This document shows positions 1 to 7,307 of a DNA stretch of 8,089 nt, in pieces (position 1 is the first letter of the stretch; every line of letters starts with the position of its first letter). The stretch comes from Treponema sp. (GTDB lineage Bacteria; Spirochaetota; Spirochaetia; Treponematales; Breznakiellaceae), in the NCBI GenBank assembly GCA_031257595.1, contig JAIROH010000284.1, positions 1-8,089 of the forward strand, written 5' to 3'. The translations under genes and the position numbers were made by a program. Under the pieces are notes generated by a model that was not told the DNA's origin, ran no database searches, and saw only the letters and a program-made list of their open reading frames with translations.

Positions 1-31
1 GAGGTGGATGAAGTGAATATAGAGGCGGAAG

Positions 32-883
32 ATGAATTATCCGAATGATCTTGAAGCGAAAGCGCTGATTCTCGATATAGGCAGGCGTATGTACGACAAA
101 AACTTTGTCGCCGCCAATGACGGAAACATTACCTGTAAAACGGCGCCGGACCGGATCTGGGCGACTCCTACCGGAGTATCAAAAGGATTTATGAAGGCCG
201 AAGAACTTGTAAAGATGGACCTGTCCGGCAAGGTTATTCAGCAGGGAAAACTCAATCCTTCTTCGGAAATAAAGATGCACCTTCGGATTTACAACGAAAA
301 CCCCGCCGTTATGGGGGTATGCCACGCCCATCCTCCGGTCGCCACTTCTTTTGCCATAGCGGGCATAAGCCTTGACAAGGCAATATACCCGGAAGCCCTG
401 GTAAACCTTGGTACGGTTCCGGTTGTGCACTACGAGGTTCCCGGTTCCCAGGGCATACCTGATTCGGTTGCCCCGTATTGCCGGGACTATAACGCCCTGC
501 TTCTTGCGAATCACGGCGCGCTTGCGTGGGGCGCGGGCGTTATGGAAGCCTGGTACCGCCTGGAAGCGCTTGAACACTATGCGATGATCCTTATGTATAC
601 GGGCAACATTATCGGCAAGGCGAATGTGCTAAGCTGTGAGCAGGTGCGGGAGCTTATCGGTATCCGTGAAAAACTCGGCATCCGTACAGGAGGCATTCCC
701 CCCTGCTGCGCCCCTGCCGCGACTAATCTTTCCGACGTGGGCGGTTTTCCCCAGGCCACCGGCCGGGTCGCCGGCCAGGCCGCTGCCGGAACCGCGCCTG
801 CGGCGAAAAACGCCGGGAACGTTACCGCCTCGGATATAGAGGCCATTGTCCGAAAGGTTGTGGAAAGTTTCCTGGGAAAATGA
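32..883 (+). CDS. Class II aldolase (fuculose-1-phosphate aldolase type) with C-terminal encapsulation-peptide-like tail
   Basis: Zinc-dependent class II aldolase/adducin-family protein of 283 residues. The family cleaves sugar phosphates such as L-fuculose-1-phosphate into dihydroxyacetone phosphate and L-lactaldehyde. Visible active-site features are the phosphate-binding segments ANDGN (28-32) and TPTG (45-48), a candidate catalytic Glu79 in PSSE, and metal ligands His98 and His100 (CHAH) plus His161 (ANHG). The catalytic fold ends near residue 218. About 45 residues of Ala/Gly/Pro-rich linker follow, then an amphipathic helix (about 264-281, I/V/F/L on one face). That arrangement is typical of cargo peptides that target enzymes into bacterial microcompartments, and ordinary FucA is only about 215 residues long. 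The ATG has GAGG at 22-25, 6 nt upstream. The preceding gene must end within the first 48 bases, so this is probably a late operon gene. Exact substrate (fuculose- or rhamnulose-phosphate) is inferred. Confidence 0.88.
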   Translation: MNYPNDLEAKALILDIGRRMYDKNFVAANDGNITCKTAPDRIWATPTGVSKGFMKAEELVKMDLSGKVIQQGKLNPSSEIKMHLRIYNENPAVMGVCHAHPPVATSFAIAGISLDKAIYPEALVNLGTVPVVHYEVPGSQGIPDSVAPYCRDYNALLLANHGALAWGAGVMEAWYRLEALEHYAMILMYTGNIIGKANVLSCEQVRELIGIREKLGIRTGGIPPCCAPAATNLSDVGGFPQATGRVAGQAAAGTAPAAKNAGNVTASDIEAIVRKVVESFLGK

Positions 884-963
884 TTGCGGACAGGGCTTGC
901 CCGGCATCGTCCGGCGGTCATGATACGGCTTCCTGTCGGCCCTGGGGGATAGTTAATTCCGTC

Positions 964-991
964 TTGAAATTCTTTGAAAAATGTGTATATT
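964..991 (+). promoter_or_regulatory. Putative sigma70-type promoter for fusA
   Basis: TTGAAA at 964-969 and TATATT at 986-991 are separated by 16 bp, a close match to a housekeeping promoter. Transcription would begin near 998 and leave a leader of about 190 nt before fusA. A second -10-like TATACT lies at 1011-1016 but has no good -35. Within 884-1185 I see no other gene and no convincing intrinsic terminator for the aldolase gene. Confidence 0.5.
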
Positions 992-1125
992 ATCGCATAC
1001 GTGGTATTTTTATACTAAAAGAAGAGCAGATTAGTCGTACAGCATAATCATTCAGACCGAATTCCCCTGCTTTTCGTTTTTTGGGTGTAAAGCGGGCTTT
1101 TTCGTGTGAAAAGGTCTTTAAAGAA

Positions 1126-1163
1126 GCACTGATTTATTCAATCGAGAATAAATCAGCGTTGCC
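1126..1163. repeat. Palindromic repeat, copy A, in the fusA leader
   Basis: CTGATTTATTC (1129-1139) and GAATAAATCAG (1146-1156) form a perfect 11-bp stem around a 6-nt loop. The flanks extend as GCA on the left and CGTTGCC on the right and pair only partly. The left flank matches the copy at 7699 and the right flank matches the copy at 7786. The element ends 8 nt before the fusA Shine-Dalgarno sequence. It has no U-tract, so it does not look like a terminator. Confidence 0.75.
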
Positions 1164-1185
1164 TTAACATAAGGAGTAGTAAATA

Positions 1186-3273
1186 ATGGGCATCGACATT
1201 ACCAAGATGCGTAACATTGGTATCAGCGCACATATCGATTCCGGAAAAACGACCCTTTCGGAACGGATTCTCTTTTACAGTAACAAGATTCACGCGATTC
1301 ACGAAGTCCGGGGAAAGGACGGAGTGGGGGCCACAATGGATCACATGGAGCTGGAAAAAGAACGGGGTATTACGATACAGTCCGCGGCGACCCAGGTTGA
1401 ATGGAAGGATTATACCGTCAACCTTATCGACACCCCCGGCCATGTGGACTTTACGATTGAGGTGGAACGTTCCCTCAGGGTGCTTGACGGGGCGATCCTC
1501 GTGCTCTGCGCCGTAGGCGGGGTACAGTCCCAGTCGATCACGGTTGACAGGCAGCTTAAACGCTACCATGTTCCCCGCATCGCCTTTGTGAACAAATGCG
1601 ACAGAACCGGGGCCAACCCTTTCAAGGTAAAAAACCAGCTTAGGGAAAAGCTTGGCCTGAACGCCGTCATGATACAGCTTCCCATCGGCCTTGAGGACAA
1701 GCTTGAGGGGATAGTTGATCTTGTTACGATGAAAGCCGTGTACTTCGACGGCGACGCGGGGACGGAACTGCGTTACGCGGAGATTCCCGCCCACCTTAAG
1801 GCCGACGCCGACAAGCATCACGAAGAGCTTATTGACGCCGTTTCCATGTTCAGCGACGAGGTGGCGGAAAAGTACCTGGGCGGCGAGACTGTCGGTGAGG
1901 AGCTTATCCGCAAAGCCATCCGAAAAGGTACGCTGGAAGAAAAGTTCGTTCCGGTGATGGTCGGTTCCGCTTACAAGAACAAGGGCATACAGCCCCTGCT
2001 TGACGGGGTAGGCTACTATCTGCCCAATCCCACGGAAGTAAAGAACTACGCCCTTGATCTGGACAAAAATGAAGAGCAGAAAGAATTGTCCTGCGACAAT
2101 AAAAGTCCCACCGTGGCCCTTGGCTTTAAGCTTGAGGACGGCCAGTACGGTCAGCTTACCTATGTCCGCATTTACCAGGGCGCCCTTAAAAAGGGCGAGG
2201 AGCTTACAAACACCCGGGCGCGCAAAAAATTCAAGGTTGGCCGGCTTGTGCGTATGCACGCCGACAACATGGAAGACATCAACGAAGGATATCCGGGTGA
2301 CATTGTAGCCCTTTTTGGTATTGAATGCGCCAGCGGCGATACGTTCTGCGGCGGCGGGATCAACTATGCGATGACATCGATGTATGTACCCGAGCCGGTA
2401 ATATCCCTCGCGGTTAACCCCAAAGACAAAAAAAGCGCCGACCAGATGGCCAAGGCCCTGAACCGTTTTACCAAAGAAGACCCGACGTTCCGTACCTTTG
2501 TCGATCCCGAATCGAACCAGACGATTATCCAGGGCATGGGCGAACTCCACCTGGAAGTGTATATCGAACGGATGCGCCGGGAATACAAGTGCGAAGTGGA
2601 AACCGGCATGCCCCAGGTCGCCTACCGCGAAGCCATTACCCAGCGCGCCGAGTTTAACTATACCCACAAAAAGCAGACGGGCGGTTCGGGCCAGTACGGA
2701 AGGGTCGCCGGTTATGTGGAACCGTGGAGCGAAGGCGACTATGAATTTGTAGACAACATCAAGGGCGGCGCCATCCCCACGGAATTTATCCCCAGCTGCA
2801 ACAAGGGCTTTAAGGAGGCCGTCAAAAAAGGCAGCCTTATCGGGTTCCCCATTGTCAGCATACGCTGTGTGATCAACGACGGTCAAAGCCATCCGGTAGA
2901 CTCCTCGGACATAGCTTTCCAGCTTGCCGCGATCGGCGCTTTCCGGGAAGCCTACGGAAAAGCCAGGCCCTGCATACTTGAACCGATTATGAAAGTGTCC
3001 GTAGAAAGCCCAACCGAATTCCAGGGTAACATCTTCGCCAGCATCAACCAGCGGCGGGGCATCATCTCCGCATCCACCGAAGACGGAACTTTTTCCCGGG
3101 TAGAGGCGGAAGTCCCGTTGAGTGAAATGTTCGGTTATTCGACAGTACTTCGTTCCCTTACCCAGGGCAAGGCCGAATTTACGATGGAGTTTGAAAAATA
3201 CGGCAGGGCGCCGGTGAGCGTCAGCGAGGCGCTGATCAAAGACTTCAACGAAAAGAAGAAGGAGCAGAGGTGA
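1186..3273 (+). CDS. fusA: Elongation factor G, spirochaete/mitochondrial EFG1 type
   Basis: Translational GTPase of 695 residues that moves tRNAs and mRNA through the ribosome after peptide bond formation. GTP-binding motifs are complete: AHIDSGKT (15-22), RGITI (60-64), DTPGH (82-86), NKCD (136-139) and GSAYKNKG (260-267). Domain II follows at roughly 300-390 and domain III at about 400-475. Domain IV carries the tip loop QTGGSGQYG and the HPVDSSDIAF segment, whose His corresponds to the decoding-site His of E. coli EF-G. Domain V closes the protein. The G-domain wording (KDGVGATMDHMELEKERGITIQ) closely resembles mitochondrial EFG1, as expected for the translocase paralogue (spdEFG1) of spirochaetes; these bacteria often carry a second EF-G for ribosome recycling. 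The start is set by AAGGAG at 1171-1176, 9 nt before ATG. The stop overlaps the next gene. Confidence 0.97.
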   Translation: MGIDITKMRNIGISAHIDSGKTTLSERILFYSNKIHAIHEVRGKDGVGATMDHMELEKERGITIQSAATQVEWKDYTVNLIDTPGHVDFTIEVERSLRVLDGAILVLCAVGGVQSQSITVDRQLKRYHVPRIAFVNKCDRTGANPFKVKNQLREKLGLNAVMIQLPIGLEDKLEGIVDLVTMKAVYFDGDAGTELRYAEIPAHLKADADKHHEELIDAVSMFSDEVAEKYLGGETVGEELIRKAIRKGTLEEKFVPVMVGSAYKNKGIQPLLDGVGYYLPNPTEVKNYALDLDKNEEQKELSCDNKSPTVALGFKLEDGQYGQLTYVRIYQGALKKGEELTNTRARKKFKVGRLVRMHADNMEDINEGYPGDIVALFGIECASGDTFCGGGINYAMTSMYVPEPVISLAVNPKDKKSADQMAKALNRFTKEDPTFRTFVDPESNQTIIQGMGELHLEVYIERMRREYKCEVETGMPQVAYREAITQRAEFNYTHKKQTGGSGQYGRVAGYVEPWSEGDYEFVDNIKGGAIPTEFIPSCNKGFKEAVKKGSLIGFPIVSIRCVINDGQSHPVDSSDIAFQLAAIGAFREAYGKARPCILEPIMKVSVESPTEFQGNIFASINQRRGIISASTEDGTFSRVEAEVPLSEMFGYSTVLRSLTQGKAEFTMEFEKYGRAPVSVSEALIKDFNEKKKEQR

Positions 3274-3971
3274 TGATAAAGGAAGAACTGATTCAGCGCA
3301 GTCCGGTGCGCATCTTTGAAAAATCCATACGCGGAGGACTCAAGCCGGGGGAAATCGGCATTATCGCCTCTCCGTCGGGAGTGGGCAAAACATCGGTACT
3401 GGTACAGATTGCCATGGACAAACTGCTCCAGGAAAAAAAGGTAATTCACGTTTCCTTTACCCAGCATACCCAGTATGTGCTTTCCTGGTACGAGGATATT
3501 TTTGACGAGTTTATCAAAAAGAAAAACCTTGACAGGCCGGAAGAGGTCAAAAACGACATTGTCAAGAACCGCGTGTTGCTGAACTTTAGCCAGGACGGGG
3601 TTACCGGCCCGATGATCCTGAAAAGCCTTAAGGCGCTTATCGTTGAAGGCGGCTTTGGCGCTGAATCGATCATCATCGACGGCTTTGATTTTGGCCGGAC
3701 AAACCGCGAACGGATCGAAGAAGTAAAAGCCGGCGCAAAGGAACTGGGGATTTCTTTCTGGTACAGCTGTACCGTCCAGGCGCAGGCCTATGACAAGAAC
3801 CGTATTCCCCTTGTCGTAAAGGACTATGCCGATCTTTTGGACGTGATCATCGTTCTTGACCCCAAGTCCGATCACATTGAGCTTTCCGCTTCCAAAGACA
3901 GGGGCGAGACAAGCCTTGAACACCTGGCGGTAAAGCTCGATCCCAAGACGCTGCTCATTCTGGAAGGGTAG
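3273..3971 (+). CDS. RecA/KaiC-like P-loop ATPase, function unknown
   Basis: Soluble protein of 232 residues with a RecA/DnaB/KaiC-like ATPase core. The Walker A loop is SPSGVGKT (34-41 counted from an upstream GTG at 3270), with Ser in place of the usual first Gly. The Walker B strand is SIIIDGFDF, with the Asp near residue 137. A later SASKDRGETS segment resembles the region after the sensor strand in KaiC/RadA-like ATPases. No membrane segment or DNA-binding domain is visible. The start is taken as ATG at 3273, which overlaps the fusA stop as TGATG and sits 8 nt after AAGGAG (3259-3264). GTG at 3270 is the alternative and adds one residue. The overlap implies translational coupling with EF-G. 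The partner and role are unknown; a link to translation is inferred only from context. Confidence 0.85.
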   Translation: MIKEELIQRSPVRIFEKSIRGGLKPGEIGIIASPSGVGKTSVLVQIAMDKLLQEKKVIHVSFTQHTQYVLSWYEDIFDEFIKKKNLDRPEEVKNDIVKNRVLLNFSQDGVTGPMILKSLKALIVEGGFGAESIIIDGFDFGRTNRERIEEVKAGAKELGISFWYSCTVQAQAYDKNRIPLVVKDYADLLDVIIVLDPKSDHIELSASKDRGETSLEHLAVKLDPKTLLILEG

Positions 3972-3983
3972 GCGTTCTGTCTT

Positions 3984-6152
3984 TTATACGTTAATTTCCG
4001 CGGCCTTGGCGGCCGCGGCCGCCTGGGCCGCCGCCACCTGACGCTTTTTTAACGCCTGCCGGAAAATGGTTTCGGAGTCGATTTTGGTTTCTACCCCGAA
4101 TAAAGGCCTTATCCCCTCACCATTCTCGCTACGAAAGAGGAACCCGGCTTTCTGGCCGTAAGCCCAGCTGTCCTCGTCGTTGAGAAGATGATCCAGCAGC
4201 ACCGTGACCGCAAGGGTAAAGAAAACAAGGGAGGCGTTGTTCCGCTTTTTGGGGGCAAGCAGGGCGTCAAGACGGGTTGAAAGGGGGTTGGGTACCTGGA
4301 AAATATAGGCGTCCCAGGGGTTGTCTATGCCGTCGCAAGGGGCGTGTTTTTCCAGGCCGCCGCGCTTGTTACCCTGGTCAATTCCGGCCGCAACGGCGGT
4401 AAGGTATCTGCGGAGCTGCCTGACTTCGGGGTAAATCGCCGTAATGGAATTTTTTTGAAACGGCGGCGGCATAATCGACTCAAACTTGTAATACGGGAGA
4501 AAGTACAGCCGCTTTACCCAGTGCAGTTCGTTAAGAAGCCTTTTGGCGTAGTTGCTGGTTCTGGATTCGGCGGTGTTTTCCAAAAGACGGCAGTATTCGT
4601 CCAGCCTGGGAAGGTATTCCTTTTCAAGACTTGCTTCGATGTTTTTCTGCCATTCATTCACGATTCTGCCGATTAGATCATCGATGCGTTCCGAACTGCC
4701 GTCGGGACCCATAATCACGCCAAAAATCACGTAACGAAGACCGAAGAAAAGCTCTTCGAGAACGCGCATCAGTATTATAATTTGCTGAAGCGGATCCGTC
4801 GGGGCGATAAGCTCAATACCCTTTTTGAAATGGAAAACATCGGAAAAATACGGATAAAAATCGGGATAAACCCTTACGCGTTCCCAGCCGGCTTTGGGAA
4901 ACAGGACTTCCATCGTAGACAGACTCCGGTCTACGGCCTTTTTTTCAATTTCGTCATGATGCCGCTTGATTCGGTCTTCTTCGGTAAGAGGTTCGTCCAT
5001 CGCGCTTTCGTCAAACATATCTTCGGTCTTAATCTCTTCTTCCCCGGTTTCCTCAATTCTCCCGATTTCTTCGGTCTGTCCGCCGGCGTCCTCCGCGGCC
5101 CCGGCTTCACCTGTATCGTCCCCGCTCCCCATGCTGGGACTTATTCTGTTTTTTTCGGTCACCTGGAGGAAGTTCCGTATCCGGTTTTTTCTTTCCGTAA
5201 AAAAAAGATCGTAAGCTATCCAGCAGTTTGAAAGCAGTTTAAGGAGCATCGGATAGAGCTGATAGCGGATATCCCGGCGTATAATCCCGTAGGAAACGAG
5301 GGCGTTTCGTATAAACTCCTGGTACTTTTTTTTCGCTTCCGTTGGGTTTTCAAGGTAAAGAATTTTGTAAAGAAGTTTGAATGAACCCTTAATATGGGTT
5401 TCCGGGTCGAGTTTTTCCAGAATGTAAAGGGGCCTGTAGATATCCCTCAGGATATCCTGAAAATCCTGAACCTTCGCGTTTCGGGGGCGGGCCTGTATTT
5501 TTGAAAGATTGCCGGAAATTTGATCTATGTTCCAGTACCGGATTGTGTCGAGGATCGCAAAAGCGAACGGAGAAGCCTTTTTAAGCCGTTCGTTTCGTCT
5601 AAGGTTGTTCCGGGGAAGGATCGACCGTACCGAGGTTACCAAAAGTTCGATACGTTTGTAATACTCGTTCATCCTGCGGTTCACAAAGGCCGGACTTACC
5701 ATATCCGGGGGATCGGTTAAAAACGACAGCATCGAGAACAGTACCTGGCCGGATGTTTTTATTTCAAATTCCGGCTGACCCATGTACTTGTCCATCCGGA
5801 CCCGTTCCCAGTAACTGGCTTTGACGGGAACCAGGGGATCGTCCACCGGATCGTTGTCGTTCCTGTGGACGGGTTTTCGTTTCGCGGCGCCCGCAAATCC
5901 GCGGTCTTCCCCGTCCATTTCGGCGGTTTCTACCCGGCGGAACGGCTTTCTGCCGCCGACGGCGACCTCAACCGTTTCGTGCCTGACCTTTTTTTTGTGA
6001 AGGGCGTCTTCCTGGGGCGTCGTCCGTTCATAGCCGACTTCGCCGCCAAGAATCTGGGCCATACGCTTGGCTTCCGCCTCGTCCAGAGTTCCCAGTTTGC
6101 CCCGGACTTTGGCAAGTTCGCCGGGGGCGTATATCGCTTTGTTTTTTGACAT
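3984..6152 (-). CDS. Large conserved-looking hypothetical protein (722 residues)
   Basis: I do not recognise a family. The product appears cytoplasmic: no signal peptide, no lipobox and no clear transmembrane run, although a hydrophobic stretch occurs near 640-655. Residues 1-115 are charged and probably flexible. Residues about 115-335 are helix-rich and basic, with many Arg/Lys and aromatic residues. Residues 341-405 form a strongly acidic, Glu/Gly-rich low-complexity linker. Residues 410-700 form a second helix-rich region with motifs such as PDFYPYFSDVFHF (430-442). The protein ends in an Ala-rich tail (707-718). The start at 6152 lies 3 nt after the stop of the upstream gene and has only a weak GAG-type ribosome site, so coupled translation is likely. 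It converges on the ATPase gene with a 12-bp gap. It may be a spirochaete-specific scaffold or regulatory protein, but nothing in the sequence proves a function. Confidence 0.85.
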   Translation of the reverse strand: MSKNKAIYAPGELAKVRGKLGTLDEAEAKRMAQILGGEVGYERTTPQEDALHKKKVRHETVEVAVGGRKPFRRVETAEMDGEDRGFAGAAKRKPVHRNDNDPVDDPLVPVKASYWERVRMDKYMGQPEFEIKTSGQVLFSMLSFLTDPPDMVSPAFVNRRMNEYYKRIELLVTSVRSILPRNNLRRNERLKKASPFAFAILDTIRYWNIDQISGNLSKIQARPRNAKVQDFQDILRDIYRPLYILEKLDPETHIKGSFKLLYKILYLENPTEAKKKYQEFIRNALVSYGIIRRDIRYQLYPMLLKLLSNCWIAYDLFFTERKNRIRNFLQVTEKNRISPSMGSGDDTGEAGAAEDAGGQTEEIGRIEETGEEEIKTEDMFDESAMDEPLTEEDRIKRHHDEIEKKAVDRSLSTMEVLFPKAGWERVRVYPDFYPYFSDVFHFKKGIELIAPTDPLQQIIILMRVLEELFFGLRYVIFGVIMGPDGSSERIDDLIGRIVNEWQKNIEASLEKEYLPRLDEYCRLLENTAESRTSNYAKRLLNELHWVKRLYFLPYYKFESIMPPPFQKNSITAIYPEVRQLRRYLTAVAAGIDQGNKRGGLEKHAPCDGIDNPWDAYIFQVPNPLSTRLDALLAPKKRNNASLVFFTLAVTVLLDHLLNDEDSWAYGQKAGFLFRSENGEGIRPLFGVETKIDSETIFRQALKKRQVAAAQAAAAAKAAEINV

Positions 6153-6155
6153 TTT

Positions 6156-7193
6156 TTACACTCGTAGCGAGAGCTTTTCCCCGATCCCCAAAAGCCGGCG
6201 TATCTGGATACGCTCTCCTTTTGAATTTAACAGGAAGCCGGAGAAATGTCCAAGGGGTGTCTGGTATTCGGCGCTGAATACCAGAAAATTAAAGGCGCTG
6301 CGGGCCGGAACTTCAGGACTAAAGCTTAGATCAACCATGCCTTCAAGGTCCTGTATCACCCAGCTTTCGCCTATGCCCCCGGGCATCGTAATACGCACCG
6401 GGGGCAGATGGGTTATTTCGCCGCCAAGCCAAAATACGTTTTCGTTATTTTTGGCCGAACTCCTCGCCGGCTGTTCGGCAAGGCTGAATCCGCAAAGACG
6501 TTTTTCTTCATCAAAACCCACCGCGGTACACCACAGGCGCGAAGACATGTAACGGCAAAAACCCTTGCTGTCCCTGAAAAAGCCCGTGGTTTCACCGGAT
6601 CGAAAGACGATATGTTTTCCTCCCCAAACCATATCGCCCCTGACAGGCGAGACCATTTTGTAGGTATAAAACGGCAGGCCGTCCTGGAGTAACGTGGTAA
6701 CGTGGGGAACGGCGGAGGCGTCAAACGTAAGATGGGCGGTAAAGGCGGGCCTTTTCCCCCGCGCCTCTATGTCAAGATCGATACGGATGGTTTGGGCGTC
6801 AAGCCAGTTATGAATTCTGAAAAAAAAGCGCAGGGAACGGGAATCAATCGAATCGTTGTAGAGGTTCCGGGGCAGACGCCAGCCGCTCAGGGGGAGTATT
6901 TTGCGGAACCGGGACCGTTCCCCGCTTTCCTTGTCGTACAAAACCAGCTGGGCAATATGGAAGTATTTAAGGTTCGCCAGGAACGCGTCAAGATGGTAAC
7001 GGCTGTTCTGAACAACAAACGATTCCCATTCCTTAAGCCGGCCTTCCCGGGCCCACCTGGGCAGCGGGATACGGTACGGTTTGTGTATGCCAAGGAGATC
7101 GACCTCCCTAAAAGCCCTGTTCCAGGTTCCCTGAATAAATTCCCCGCTTTGTACCGGAGACAGGGAAGGTTCAAGGATTTCCCTTTCATACAT
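6156..7193 (-). CDS. DUF2804-family-like protein
   Basis: Soluble protein of 345 residues (347 from an upstream TTG at 7199). The order of motifs fits the uncharacterised DUF2804 family: an N-terminal KEWESFVVQN segment followed by a hydrophobic strand and YDKESGE, a central SSRLWCTAVGFDEEKRLCGF region, then NENVFWLGGEITHLPPVRI, a WVIQDLEGMVDLSFSPE strand pair, and a C-terminal GHFSGFLLNSKGERI segment. The family is mostly beta-rich and has no established reaction. No signal peptide is seen. ATG at 7193 is preferred, because a TATACT box lies 7 nt upstream of it and no Shine-Dalgarno sequence is visible for either start. It is the first gene of a two-gene operon and is followed after 3 nt by the 722-residue protein. 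Confidence 0.72.
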   Translation of the reverse strand: MYEREILEPSLSPVQSGEFIQGTWNRAFREVDLLGIHKPYRIPLPRWAREGRLKEWESFVVQNSRYHLDAFLANLKYFHIAQLVLYDKESGERSRFRKILPLSGWRLPRNLYNDSIDSRSLRFFFRIHNWLDAQTIRIDLDIEARGKRPAFTAHLTFDASAVPHVTTLLQDGLPFYTYKMVSPVRGDMVWGGKHIVFRSGETTGFFRDSKGFCRYMSSRLWCTAVGFDEEKRLCGFSLAEQPARSSAKNNENVFWLGGEITHLPPVRITMPGGIGESWVIQDLEGMVDLSFSPEVPARSAFNFLVFSAEYQTPLGHFSGFLLNSKGERIQIRRLLGIGEKLSLRV

Positions 7194-7200
7194 AAACAAG

Positions 7201-7229
7201 AGTATATACTAAGGCGAGAGTTTGTTACA
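7201..7229 (-). promoter_or_regulatory. Putative promoter for the minus-strand operon, possibly leaderless
   Basis: On the minus strand TATACT (complement of 7201-7206) sits 7 nt before the ATG at 7193. A poor -35 candidate, TGTAAC (complement of 7224-7229), lies 17 bp further upstream. The box is part of the palindrome AGTATATACT (7201-7210). No ribosome-binding sequence follows, so transcription may start at or next to the start codon. Confidence 0.35.
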
Positions 7230-7237
7230 GCGCCCGC

Positions 7238-7267
7238 TTGACGGTTTCCGGCAAACCCTGGTATATT
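7238..7267 (+). promoter_or_regulatory. Putative sigma70-type promoter for the riboswitch/rfuA transcript
   Basis: TTGACG at 7238-7243 and TATATT at 7262-7267 are spaced by 18 bp. The predicted start, near 7274, lies about 35 nt before the riboswitch P1 stem, which is the expected arrangement. It diverges from the minus-strand promoter at 7201-7229. Confidence 0.6.
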
Positions 7268-7274
7268 GTATGTG

Positions 7275-7305
7275 GCGGTTTTCAAAATTTTTTGAAAGAC
7301 GCCGC
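7275..7305 (+). other. 5'-terminal hairpin upstream of the riboswitch
   Basis: TTTCAAAA (7280-7287) pairs with TTTTGAAA (7290-7297), and GCGG (7275-7278) can pair with CCGC (7302-7305). The hairpin would be at the extreme 5' end of the predicted transcript and ends 2 nt before P1 of the aptamer. It may protect the RNA end. The A/T part of the inner stem is weak and its loop small. Confidence 0.4.
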
Positions 7306-7307
7306 GT

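Noticed and set aside
1..48. End of an upstream gene in frame 1 (stop at 46-48), overlapping the aldolase start
   Set aside because: Only 15 codons are visible, and the two other frames also stop within 16 bases, so which frame is the real upstream gene cannot be decided.
889..944. Hairpin after the aldolase gene (CAGGGC/GCCCTG, or GACAGG/CCTGTC)
   Set aside because: The stems compete, the loop is long and no U-tract follows, so it is not a convincing terminator.
1153..2892. 579-codon open frame on the minus strand opposite fusA
   Set aside because: It lies antisense to a complete EF-G gene with every GTPase motif. Its translation has no recognisable domain and the frame is open because of codon-position bias.
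3135..3923. 262-codon open frame on the minus strand opposite the fusA end and the ATPase gene
   Set aside because: Shadow of two well-supported plus-strand genes. It has no ribosome site and no domain.
4002..4036. GC-rich repeat of GGCCGC-like units near the convergent gap
   Set aside because: It encodes the Ala-rich C-terminus of the 722-residue protein (GCC/GCG/GCA codons), so it is coding low complexity rather than a separate repeat.
6702..7241. 179-codon open frame on the plus strand opposite the DUF2804-like gene
   Set aside because: It would run into the divergent promoter region, has no domain match, and opposes a gene with family-like motifs.
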